A stretch of 7,442 nucleotides of DNA from Patescibacteria group bacterium (GCA_023473205.1 JAMCYY010000012.1:1-7442), one strand, 5' to 3'; counted from the first letter of the stretch, positions 1-6,876 are shown. Numbers and translations: made by a program. Notes: generated by a model from the sequence alone, not told the origin.

Positions 1-891
1 ACAATTTATTGTCAAGAGTTTTTGGCATCTTTCTTCATATTCATTTAAAATTTTCTCTTGCAAGTTATTGGGATGAAAAAAAGCCTGGGTGAGACTAATT
101 TTCTCGGTCGTCACTCTTGGTTTCATATAGTGATATTGCAACCTAAAAGCAACTTTATTTAAAACATTCAAAAAATTAAGAATTAAGCTGTTTGATTTAA
201 AATTAAAAATTAAAAATTTAAAATTTTGGATAGCATTAGGCAGATATTCTCTCACCCATCGATTTTCCCATAAAAATTTTTCATAAGTACTATCTTTATT
301 AAAAAGTAGTTTAATCTGACAAATCTCATGGGCTAAAAATAAATTTTCCGGTTCAATTCTTAAATTGCTTTCATCTAAGAATAAATTAAAACAAATTTTA
401 TTTTTGACAATTTGGTCATTGTATTTCCGGCGGTCAATTCTTAAAAACAGACAAAGGAAAAAAATTAAAGCCCGCGTTAGCCACAAAGTGTTTTTGTGAC
501 TAATAATAAAAAAATCAATATCATCATCTTTTTGGGCATTATTCATGGCAAGCGCACCCGTTAAGCCAACCATTTCGACAAAAGGAATTTTGGCCAATTT
601 TTCCGCTGCCTTTTGTGCTAATAACATTTTTTCTTTAGAACATTTTTCTCTTTTATCTCTAATTGAAGCCAAAGCTTCTCTATCCTTCAAAAAATAATAT
701 TTGCCATCCGTGGAAATCAGCCTGTAATCAGCGAAAATCTGTAAAAAATTTTGATCAACTTTTGCTTTTCCAACACCTTCAACAATTAGGAATCTCCGCA
801 TTTCCTGAAGAGTTAAAGGATAATCAAAAAGGTCAGCGTAAACAAGAGTTCTTAAAACAGAAGCATGCACATTTGTCTTTTTTTTAACCAT
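1..891 (-). CDS. Nucleotidyltransferase-fold protein with N-terminal winged-helix-like region (3' end cut by window)
   Basis: The minus-strand frame is open for 297 codons from an ATG at 889-891 to the left edge, with no stop, so the C-terminus lies outside the window. Residues about 10-70 (VYADLFDYPLTLQEM, then a helix and YRLISTDGKYYFL) look like a small winged-helix DNA-binding-type domain. Residues about 105-130 contain VGLTGALAMNNAQKDDDIDFF, which fits the nucleotidyltransferase (DNA polymerase beta-like) core: a Gly-Ala turn (G112-A113, where many members have Gly-Ser) followed by the metal-binding pair D124 and D126. Such folds transfer a nucleotide to a protein, RNA or small molecule; the substrate here is unknown. 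A hydrophobic stretch (about 136-149, WLTRALIFFLCLFL) is probably a buried helix. The start lies 3 nt after the stop of the solute-binding protein gene, so translation is probably coupled. The fold is fairly sure, the function is not. An A/T-only tract encodes residues 222-233. Confidence 0.8.
   Translation of the reverse strand, partial: MVKKKTNVHASVLRTLVYADLFDYPLTLQEMRRFLIVEGVGKAKVDQNFLQIFADYRLISTDGKYYFLKDREALASIRDKREKCSKEKMLLAQKAAEKLAKIPFVEMVGLTGALAMNNAQKDDDIDFFIISHKNTLWLTRALIFFLCLFLRIDRRKYNDQIVKNKICFNLFLDESNLRIEPENLFLAHEICQIKLLFNKDSTYEKFLWENRWVREYLPNAIQNFKFLIFNFKSNSLILNFLNVLNKVAFRLQYHYMKPRVTTEKISLTQAFFHPNNLQEKILNEYEERCQKLLTINC
195..227. repeat. A/T-only low-complexity tract inside the nucleotidyltransferase gene
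   Basis: Thirty-three consecutive A or T bases contain repeated AAATTAAAA units. On the minus strand the tract is read without a stop as NFKFLIFNFK (residues about 223-232). Its composition is far more extreme than the surrounding gene. It could be a harmless low-complexity insertion in a loop, or a copy of a dispersed AT-rich repeat; the window holds no second full copy, so this cannot be decided here. Confidence 0.5.
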
Positions 892-894
892 TCT

Positions 895-2262
895 TTAGCG
901 AGAAATCCCATATTGGGACAAAACTTGAACTACGCCTTTCGCAGTAGTCGCTAAAGCAGTCCCCGGTTCCTGGCCTTCATTAACCGCATTAACCGCATCT
1001 TCATAATATTTAATAATTTGCTGATTAATACCATTAGTATCCTGCGTAGCTGAACAAAGAAACCAAGACTGGGCAAAAGGTGCTTCTTCGATGAAAGCAC
1101 TCACGTAAGGTTGGGCTTTTAGCATCTCCGCCATATCAACCCGAGAGTAAGGCTCTCCAAAAAGACGTAAATTGCTTTCTCTCTGGTAAAGGCCTTGCAG
1201 TATTTCCCGGGAAGAAAGGTAATTTAAAAAATCCCAAGCTTCTTTTTGGTTAGGAGAATTTTTTGAAACTCCTTCCGCCCAAAAAGAAGCCCAGCCTACC
1301 TTCTTATCAGAAAGTTGTGGTACAGGAATAATCTTAAAGTTCAAATTTGGGTTATATCCTTTAATATCAAAAACCCGCCAGGAAGGACCAAGGTACATCG
1401 CTAAATTCCCTTTGGCAAAGGCGTAAGTTGAAGAAGGCATGGTTTCATCCCAAACACGATAAACTTTTTTAAAAGTTGTGTAATAAACCAAAGCGTCTGC
1501 TGCCAAACTACTCGTAGGGTCGACTAAGTTGCCTTCGTTTTGTAAAATCATTAAGGCTAAAATATCACTCCAATGGTCAACATTATTCGTCGTCCCTAAA
1601 GCAATTCCGGCAGTAACAATTTTTCCTTGTTCATTTCTAACTGTTAAGTCCTGGGCAGTTTTTTCTAACTCTTCCCAAGTCAAGGGCGGTGTCTTTCCGG
1701 CGGCACGGAAAAGATCTTCATTATAAAACAAAGCCAAACCATCAAATTCTAAAGGTAAACCCACTAACTTGGCTTGATATATTAGACTTGCCGTTGCTGA
1801 AGGGTAAAAAGTTTTGCTAAAGCTAGAAGTATCATAAATTTTTTCTGGAATCGACGATAAATAATTCCCCAACATCGGTGTCCAGGATTGATGAAAACGG
1901 AAAATATCCGGTCCTTCCTTCCTTCCTAGCGCTGATTGCAACCTTTCCCGATAAAATTTAAGGTTTTCCATTGAGTAATTAATCTTTACGTTAGGATGGC
2001 TTTTTTCATAATCAGTGATTATTTGCTGAAAGACTTCTGGTGGCTCAAAAAGTCCCCAATAATTAAGGGTTACCTGAGAACTAGCCTTCTTGGAAAAAAA
2101 TTTAAAAGCAAAAAAAACAATTACCGCTAAAAACAATATTCCAATAACTATTAATATTAAAACTGTCTTAGAAGGAAATAATTTCTTATCACCACTAACA
2201 GAAACAACCCTAGAAGGAGAATCCAGCGGGGAAATATTGAAAGGAGGGTTGTTCGTTTCCAT
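895..2262 (-). CDS. Membrane-anchored extracellular solute-binding protein (family 1, MalE/UgpB-like)
   Basis: The 455-residue product fits the substrate-binding component of an ABC importer, of the type that takes sugars or related polyols. Residues 1-32 are a polar, probably cytoplasmic tail and 33-55 form one strongly hydrophobic helix followed by Lys-Lys. The mature domain starts near residue 64 (VTLNYWGLFEPPEVFQQII), the usual first strand and helix of family 1 binding proteins. Further family landmarks are PLEFDGLALFYNEDLFRAAG with LTWEEL (170-199), FAKGNLAMYLGPSW (282-295) and NQKEAWDFLNYLSSRE (338-353). There is no lipobox cysteine near the helix; the only cysteine is C403, so anchoring is by the helix and not by lipid. 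The ligand cannot be read from sequence. No permease or ATPase gene is in the window. The ATG at 2260-2262 puts the whole hydrophobic helix in frame; no Shine-Dalgarno sequence is seen. The next gene downstream starts 3 nt after the TAA stop, suggesting an operon. Confidence 0.9.
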   Translation of the reverse strand: METNNPPFNISPLDSPSRVVSVSGDKKLFPSKTVLILIVIGILFLAVIVFFAFKFFSKKASSQVTLNYWGLFEPPEVFQQIITDYEKSHPNVKINYSMENLKFYRERLQSALGRKEGPDIFRFHQSWTPMLGNYLSSIPEKIYDTSSFSKTFYPSATASLIYQAKLVGLPLEFDGLALFYNEDLFRAAGKTPPLTWEELEKTAQDLTVRNEQGKIVTAGIALGTTNNVDHWSDILALMILQNEGNLVDPTSSLAADALVYYTTFKKVYRVWDETMPSSTYAFAKGNLAMYLGPSWRVFDIKGYNPNLNFKIIPVPQLSDKKVGWASFWAEGVSKNSPNQKEAWDFLNYLSSREILQGLYQRESNLRLFGEPYSRVDMAEMLKAQPYVSAFIEEAPFAQSWFLCSATQDTNGINQQIIKYYEDAVNAVNEGQEPGTALATTAKGVVQVLSQYGISR

Positions 2263-2298
2263 AGTTGGTTAGTTAATTTTAAAGTTATGGCTAATGTT

Positions 2299-2327
2299 AT
2301 CTTAGGGAAAATGCTTAAGGAAAACAA
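2299..2327 (-). promoter_or_regulatory. Possible sigma70-type promoter for the solute-binding protein gene
   Basis: Read on the minus strand, TTGTTT (plus 2322-2327) and TAAGAT (plus 2299-2304) are separated by 17 bp, which would give a leader of roughly 30 nt before the ATG at 2262. Both boxes are imperfect (3/6 and 4/6 matches to consensus) in AT-rich DNA where such matches are common, so this is only a candidate. Confidence 0.25.
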
Positions 2328-2332
2328 GAAGA

Positions 2333-2341
2333 TGTTATAAT
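2333..2341 (+). promoter_or_regulatory. Extended -10 promoter for the 564-residue membrane protein gene
   Basis: TGTTATAAT is a perfect -10 hexamer (2336-2341) preceded by the TGn extension. The 17-bp position upstream shows only GCTTAA, so no -35 box is evident, which extended -10 promoters tolerate. Transcription would begin near 2348, leaving a leader of about 40 nt before the ATG at 2389. The leader has only a weak AAAG just before the start, not a clear Shine-Dalgarno sequence. Confidence 0.55.
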
Positions 2342-2388
2342 AAATAAACAAGCATCATTAGAAAATTACTTAATAACTTGTAAAGAAA

Positions 2389-4083
2389 ATGACCACCAAT
2401 CTTTTATTAAACGAGGAAAAAAATTCCTTTCCAGCCACAACCGTTACCCTTCCGGTAATCGCGGCACCTATCCAAAGATTAATCTCCCAATACCAAGAAG
2501 GGATCATTAAAGAAAGAACAAATTCAGCAACTATTCATGTTGACGAGATAGCCTCTAAAGTAGCACGAATTTACGAAAGGATAAGAAAGATTGTTGACTG
2601 GAAAGAAGAAAATTTACTTAGACGCAATGCAATTGAAAGAATTTTAAAACGTTCTCTAATTTCTGAGCTTTCAAATTTAAATTTTCTTTTCAAAATTAAC
2701 GTTTCGGCGACAGCCGAAGAATTGGTTTTAGAGTTAATTAGGGGCGGACACTTACCTAACGATGAAATCTCCAAAATCAAAATTGACAAAGTCAAAGAAG
2801 TCCTTGATAAATATTTATATTTCCTTAAAAATGCTCCTTACACCGATGGAAACTTTTCCTTCCTGTTGAAGAAAAAAGTAAATTTTTTTGACTGGGTCTT
2901 AGAGATTGCCGCCTGCGAAATAGAAGAAGTACTCACTCCTCTAATTGAAGAAAACTCATTAATTGAAGCGATGACAGTTCTAATGAATGAAAGGCTTATA
3001 TTTAATCCCCCGGAAAGCCTTTCTACAGAGGAAAAGTTCATCCAAACTTATATTGCCGTCCACCGGACTCTTTTTGATTTAGACGAGGCTATTATTTCCT
3101 ATCACCTTTTAAAACTAAGTTATCCAGAATGGACTAAGCCATCCGAGGAATTCATGACTAAAACGGCCCAAAACATTTTTATTATTAAAGAAACAATTTC
3201 CGCCCATTTAACAAACCCTTTTGGAAAAGATTTTTTCAACATTTGCGAAAGGACAGATACGGTCTTTACTCTCTTAGGAGACTTCCTTGAAGAATACCAA
3301 AACAAACCAAACGAACTGGTTGAAATAATTGAAAATAAAATTTCTTTTAAAAAACATTTGGTCAAATATTATAATGAAAGGCTTAACACCTTAAAATCCC
3401 GCTTGTTTAAACTGGGAGTTTTTTCAACTTTGTCAGTTTTTGTTTCTAACTGGTTTACCTTCTTTGTCGTAGAAGTCCCGCTTGCCCACCTTTTTTATGA
3501 AGGCTTTAATGCTCTGGCAGCGGTCGTTGATTTTATTATTCCTAGCCTGACGATGTTTATCCTTGTAGCAATGATTAAACCTCCTTCTGAAAGCAACTTA
3601 GATAAAACCATTAAAATGGTCTTTAACTTCGTTTATGATGACACTGATAAAGAAATTTATGAAATAAAACCTAAGAAAAAAAGAAAATTTTTAACTAATA
3701 TTATTATCATCTTACTTTATCTTTTAGCTTGTAGCGTTACTTTTGGAGCAATTGCCTGGGCTTTTTATAAAGCAACCATTCCCATTACTTCCGTTATCTT
3801 TGACACTATCGGCATCGCCTTAAATGTTTTTGCCGCTTTAGTCATTAGGAATAAGGCTAAAGAGATTACCGTTGAAGAAAGATCAAGTCTTTGGGAATTT
3901 TTCCTTGATATTCTTTCCATTCCAGTTGCCGAAATTGGTTCCTGGTTCGCCAATAAATGGAAAGAATATAATGTAATAAGCGTCTTTTTTAATGTTGTTA
4001 TTGAAATTCCTTTTGTTTCCTTCATAAGTTTCATTGAAGACTGGCGCCAGTTTTTAAAAGAAAGAAAAGCCGACATCCATTAG
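2389..4083 (+). CDS. Conserved-looking multi-pass membrane protein of unknown function
   Basis: The 564-residue product has two parts. Residues 1-335 are soluble and largely helical and charged, including a basic block around 50-90 (VDEIASKVARIYERIRKIVD, then WKEENLLRRNAIERILKR). Residues about 340-487 hold four likely membrane helices: about 340-363, 373-396, 434-460 and 463-487. A basic cluster KPKKKRK at 427-433 sits between the second and third. The C-terminus (500-560) contains amphipathic or partly inserted helices with the pattern FFLDILSIPVAEIGSWFANK and ends in the charged tail DWRQFLKERKADIH. I recall similar proteins with this WKEE...AIERILKR block and C-terminal pattern in Patescibacteria genomes, but no function is known to me and no enzyme motif is visible. 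The reading frame is intact, from the ATG at 2389 to TAG. It is divergent from the solute-binding protein gene and lies 56 bp upstream of valS. No function is proposed. Confidence 0.85.
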   Translation: MTTNLLLNEEKNSFPATTVTLPVIAAPIQRLISQYQEGIIKERTNSATIHVDEIASKVARIYERIRKIVDWKEENLLRRNAIERILKRSLISELSNLNFLFKINVSATAEELVLELIRGGHLPNDEISKIKIDKVKEVLDKYLYFLKNAPYTDGNFSFLLKKKVNFFDWVLEIAACEIEEVLTPLIEENSLIEAMTVLMNERLIFNPPESLSTEEKFIQTYIAVHRTLFDLDEAIISYHLLKLSYPEWTKPSEEFMTKTAQNIFIIKETISAHLTNPFGKDFFNICERTDTVFTLLGDFLEEYQNKPNELVEIIENKISFKKHLVKYYNERLNTLKSRLFKLGVFSTLSVFVSNWFTFFVVEVPLAHLFYEGFNALAAVVDFIIPSLTMFILVAMIKPPSESNLDKTIKMVFNFVYDDTDKEIYEIKPKKKRKFLTNIIIILLYLLACSVTFGAIAWAFYKATIPITSVIFDTIGIALNVFAALVIRNKAKEITVEERSSLWEFFLDILSIPVAEIGSWFANKWKEYNVISVFFNVVIEIPFVSFISFIEDWRQFLKERKADIH

Positions 4084-4123
4084 CCTTTAAAAATTCTTCT
4101 TTGTGGCATAAATTAGCCTAAAA

Positions 4124-4132
4124 TGGTAAAAT
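4124..4132 (+). promoter_or_regulatory. Extended -10 promoter giving a predicted leaderless valS mRNA
   Basis: TGGTAAAAT reads as the TGn extension plus TAAAAT (4127-4132, 5/6 match to TATAAT). Only 7 nt separate its last base from the valS ATG at 4140, so transcription should start at or one base before the A of the start codon. The sequence before the ATG (TTCGGATA) has no Shine-Dalgarno motif, consistent with leaderless translation. A TTGTGG at 4101-4106 is 20 bp away, too far for an ordinary -35 box. Confidence 0.5.
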
Positions 4133-4139
4133 TCGGATA

Positions 4140-6407
4140 ATGGAAAAAGTTTACGAATCACAAAAATTTGAAGAGGAAATTTATCAGCTTTGGGAAAAAA
4201 GCCATTACTTTACTCCCGAAATCGACAATAAAAAGAAGCCTTTTACCATTATTTTGCCTTTGCCTAATGCCAATGACCCAATGCACATGGGTCACGCTTT
4301 GTTTACGATTGAGGATATCATGGTCCGTTATCACCGCATGTTAGGAGAACCAACTCTTTGGCTTCCGGGTGCTGATCACGCTGGTATTGAAACCCAATTT
4401 GTCTTTGAAAGAGAGCTAGCTAAACAAGGCAAAAGCCGGTTTGACTTTGACCGGGAGACCCTTTACCAAAGGATTTGGGATTTTGCTGAAAAAAATCGCC
4501 ATTTAAATAAATTTCAAATGAAAAAACTTGGCTTTTCCCTAGACTGGTCAAGATACCATTACAGTTTAGAGTCAGAAATTGTCAACCAGGTTTTAGCTAC
4601 TTTTAAAAAACTATTCAACGATGGTTTCGTTTACCGTGGAGAAAAAATGGTTAATTATTGCACTCGCTGTGGCACGGCTTTTTCTGATCTAGAAGTAGAC
4701 CATGTTGAAAAAGAAGACTTCCTTTATTTTTTAGATTATGGTTCAATCCAAATCGCAACAACACGGCCGGAAACAATTTTTGTAGATGTTGCCATAGCAG
4801 TTAACCCTGAAGATAATCGATTCAAAGACCTTGTTGGAAAAAAAGCAGTTATCCCCATTATTAATAAAGAAATTCCGATTATCGCTGATGAAGCAGTAGA
4901 AATTGATTTTGGGACTGGTGCTTTAAAAATTACTCCTGGCCACGACATGACTGATTTTGAAATTGGCCAAAGGCACGGACTTTCAGCCATTTCCTGTATT
5001 ACTTTTGACGGTAAAATGATTAACTGTCCAGAAGAGATTAGCGGACTTTATCCTAAACAAGCCAGAGAGAAGACCTTAGAGCTTTTGCAAAAACAAGGAA
5101 AACTAATCAAAACTCAACCTCTTAAGCATACTGTCGGGATTTGTTACCGCTGCAAAAATATCATTGAACCCCTACTTTCTCCTCAATGGTTTGTCAAAAT
5201 AGCACCTCTGGCAAAACCAGTAATTGAAGCTGCAAAAAAAGGCCAAACCAAATTTTTCCCCACCCGCTTTAAAAAACTCTTTTTAGACTGGATGGAAAAC
5301 ATTCATGATTGGAATATTAGCCGCCAAATTGTTTGGGGACCAAGGATTCCTGCCTGGTATTGTTTGGATTGTAATCCTGAAATTAAAATTAATTTTTTAG
5401 ATAAAAATGGCAACCTTGTTTCCGGTCTTTATCGAGAACTAAAAGACCGACACTCATTTGAAGAAATAAAAAAAGGTTTACAATCTCTTACTGCGCCAGT
5501 TAAAGCTACTTTTAAAATTGAAGAAGAGATAAATTGTCCTCATTGCCAAAGCTCTCACCTACTTCAGGAAACAGATACTTTTGATACTTGGTTCTTATCT
5601 GGCCAATGGCCGCTGACGACCTTAGGATATAACGTTGAAAATCCAGAAAAAAGTAGCGAAGATTTTAAATACTTCTACCCTACTTCAGTGATGGATACTT
5701 TGTGGGACATTCTCTTTTTTTGGGTTGGTAGAATGATGATTTTTGGCCTTTATCTCACGAAAGAGGTTCCTTTTAAACTGGTCCATTTGCACTCTCGTGT
5801 CGTTGATAAAAAAGGCCAAAAAATGAGTAAATCCAAAGGAAATGTGATTGATCCTTTAGTCATGAGCGAAAAATATGGGGCTGATGCTTTACGTATGTCT
5901 CTGATTTATGGAATTGCTCCGGCGAACGACATTGTTGTTTCTGAAGAAAAAATTATTGCCATGAGAAATTTTGCCAATAAAATTTGGAATATTGGCCGCT
6001 TTATCTTAGGCCAGATGGAAGAAAACGGAATAGCGAACTTTGAAGACTTGCCAGCATACCAGGATGATTTACCCGGGTTGCAAACGGAAGATAAACAAAT
6101 AATTAAAGACTTTATCGAAACAATTGCCAAAGTTACCCAAGGAATTGAAAAATATCATTTTGGCCTGGCTTCTGAAGCAATTTATGAATTTCTCTGGCAC
6201 CGCTTTGCCGATCAATATATTGAACACACTAAAGAAAGATTAAAACAAAAAGACCAAGTAGCTTTAATTGTTCTTCGTCATGTCTATCTTAAAAGTTTAA
6301 TGCTCCTGCATCCTTTTATGCCTTTTATTACCGAAGCAATTTGGCAAAGATTTCCCAGAAAAGAAAAAACAGCTTTAATCGTTTCTCCCTGGCCAAAGGT
6401 AAAATAA
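4140..6407 (+). CDS. valS: Valine--tRNA ligase (class Ia), C-terminally short form
   Basis: The enzyme charges tRNA-Val with valine using ATP, in the cytoplasm. The 755 residues show the class Ia order. The HIGH-type signature is in LPNANDPMHMGHAL (H49-H52). The CP1 editing domain includes TTRPE (207-211) and GTGALKITPGHDMTDF (258-273), with D269 and D272 in the region that removes mischarged threonine. The core motif DWNISRQIVWGPRIPAWY and DTFDTWFLSGQWPLTTLGY identify ValRS rather than IleRS or LeuRS. KMSKS is at 561-565. Four CxxC pairs (174/177, 335/338, 408/411, 466/469) suggest bound zinc. The anticodon-binding helical domain ends with PFMPFITEAIW and the protein stops soon after, so it lacks the C-terminal coiled-coil arm of typical ValRS of about 880-950 residues. 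The PNAND signature, in place of the common PNVTG, fits the Patescibacteria form I recall. The ATG at 4140 is supported by the expected N-terminus (MEKVYESQKFEEEIYQLWEK). Confidence 0.96.
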   Translation: MEKVYESQKFEEEIYQLWEKSHYFTPEIDNKKKPFTIILPLPNANDPMHMGHALFTIEDIMVRYHRMLGEPTLWLPGADHAGIETQFVFERELAKQGKSRFDFDRETLYQRIWDFAEKNRHLNKFQMKKLGFSLDWSRYHYSLESEIVNQVLATFKKLFNDGFVYRGEKMVNYCTRCGTAFSDLEVDHVEKEDFLYFLDYGSIQIATTRPETIFVDVAIAVNPEDNRFKDLVGKKAVIPIINKEIPIIADEAVEIDFGTGALKITPGHDMTDFEIGQRHGLSAISCITFDGKMINCPEEISGLYPKQAREKTLELLQKQGKLIKTQPLKHTVGICYRCKNIIEPLLSPQWFVKIAPLAKPVIEAAKKGQTKFFPTRFKKLFLDWMENIHDWNISRQIVWGPRIPAWYCLDCNPEIKINFLDKNGNLVSGLYRELKDRHSFEEIKKGLQSLTAPVKATFKIEEEINCPHCQSSHLLQETDTFDTWFLSGQWPLTTLGYNVENPEKSSEDFKYFYPTSVMDTLWDILFFWVGRMMIFGLYLTKEVPFKLVHLHSRVVDKKGQKMSKSKGNVIDPLVMSEKYGADALRMSLIYGIAPANDIVVSEEKIIAMRNFANKIWNIGRFILGQMEENGIANFEDLPAYQDDLPGLQTEDKQIIKDFIETIAKVTQGIEKYHFGLASEAIYEFLWHRFADQYIEHTKERLKQKDQVALIVLRHVYLKSLMLLHPFMPFITEAIWQRFPRKEKTALIVSPWPKVK

Positions 6408-6433
6408 TTAATAGCTATCTTGTTAATTTTTTT
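6406..6433 (+). terminator. Weak candidate terminator after valS
   Basis: AATTAA (6406-6411) can pair with TTAATT (6423-6428) across an 11-nt loop, followed by TTTTT (6429-6433). The stem is only six A-T pairs and overlaps the valS stop codon, so it would be unstable; the U-tract is the main support. Confidence 0.2.
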
Positions 6434-6483
6434 GTTTTTAGCCCTGTAAATTTTTTAAATAAAATTTACAGGGCAAACAAGAT
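6417..6483. repeat. Nested inverted repeat between valS and the TPR gene
   Basis: The inner arms GCCCTGTAAATTTT (6441-6454) and AAAATTTACAGGGC (6461-6474) are perfect 14-bp reverse complements around a 6-nt loop. Outside them, ATCTTGTT (6417-6424) and AACAAGAT (6476-6483) form a second perfect 8-bp pair. Between the left arms lies a 16-nt T-rich stretch, while the right arms are separated by one base. Neither strand has a U-tract directly after the inner stem, so it is not a standard intrinsic terminator. It could be an RNA-processing or attenuating hairpin, a protein site, or a copy of a dispersed palindromic repeat. Confidence 0.75.
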
Positions 6484-6494
6484 AAAAATATAAC
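6465..6494 (+). promoter_or_regulatory. Candidate sigma70-type promoter for the TPR protein gene
   Basis: TTTACA (6465-6470, 5/6 match) and TATAAC (6489-6494, 5/6 match) are 18 bp apart, giving a start near 6501 and a leader of about 22 nt before the ATG at 6523. The -35 box lies in the right arm of the perfect inverted repeat. AACAAGA occurs at 6476-6482 and again at 6492-6498, the second copy overlapping the -10, so a regulator site is possible but unproven. Confidence 0.4.
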
Positions 6495-6522
6495 AAGACA
6501 ACAATTATCTTTGTCTCAATTA

Positions 6523-6876
6523 ATGAAAAAACAAAAGAAGCTCTCAAAATCTAAGTTCCCTAAACTGCCTGTCAGGCTGATAATTGCCTTGTTTCTCTTT
6601 TTTGCTTGTCTCATCATAACCAAAATCAAAATAAATGAAAAAGAGATGCAGATTTTGGGAATGAAGACTGAAATTACCAATCTACAAAAAGAAGCTTATA
6701 CTTGGGAAAAGATTCTCCGGGAAAAACCTGATTATCGTGATGGTTGGCTGCAACTTGCCGCCCTTTATTATGAATTAGGCAATAAAAATCTCGCTAAACA
6801 AGCACTTAGCCAAGCCAAGACTCTTGACCCTACCAGTGAAGTAGTTGCGGGAGTTGAAAAGCTACTCGCCGACTGA
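6523..6876 (+). CDS. Small membrane-anchored TPR protein
   Basis: I chose the ATG at 6523 (117 residues) over an in-frame TTG at 6511 that would add only MSQL and sits in promoter-proximal DNA. Residues 1-18 are very basic (KKQKKLSKSK), 16-35 form one membrane helix (RLIIALFLFFACLIITKI), and 38-62 look like a short coiled coil with spaced hydrophobics. Residues about 63-103 match one tetratricopeptide repeat: YRDGWLQLAALYYELGNKNL followed by AKQALSQAKTLDP, with the usual W-L-Y-G-A-A-P spacing. The basic tail suggests N-terminus in and TPR outside the membrane, where it would bind a partner protein; the partner is unknown. No enzyme motif is present. The gene follows valS by 115 bp, with its own candidate promoter, and its 3' end overlaps the convergent gene by 15 nt. 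It ends with TGA, which supports the standard code. Confidence 0.8.
   Translation: MKKQKKLSKSKFPKLPVRLIIALFLFFACLIITKIKINEKEMQILGMKTEITNLQKEAYTWEKILREKPDYRDGWLQLAALYYELGNKNLAKQALSQAKTLDPTSEVVAGVEKLLAD

Noticed and set aside
663..887. Plus-strand ORF of 74 codons
   Set aside because: It lies wholly opposite the nucleotidyltransferase gene, whose frame is open for 297 codons with a recognisable fold; the 74-residue sequence has no coherent pattern.
2157..2351. Minus-strand ORF of 64 codons with hydrophobic residues
   Set aside because: It is a frame-shifted reading of the solute-binding protein's membrane-helix region and its upstream DNA; the apparent hydrophobicity comes from A/T-rich codons.
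4101..4106. TTGTGG as the -35 box for valS
   Set aside because: It is 20 bp from the -10, outside the usual 16-18 bp range, and matches only the TTG half.
6441..6474. Inner hairpin as an ordinary rho-independent terminator
   Set aside because: The stem is strong, but the bases after it are A-rich on both strands (AAACAAG on plus, TAAAAACA on minus), so the required U-tract is missing.
6511..6522. TTG start for the TPR gene, adding MSQL
   Set aside because: A standard ATG follows four codons later, before the basic tail, and there is no ribosome binding site to favour TTG.
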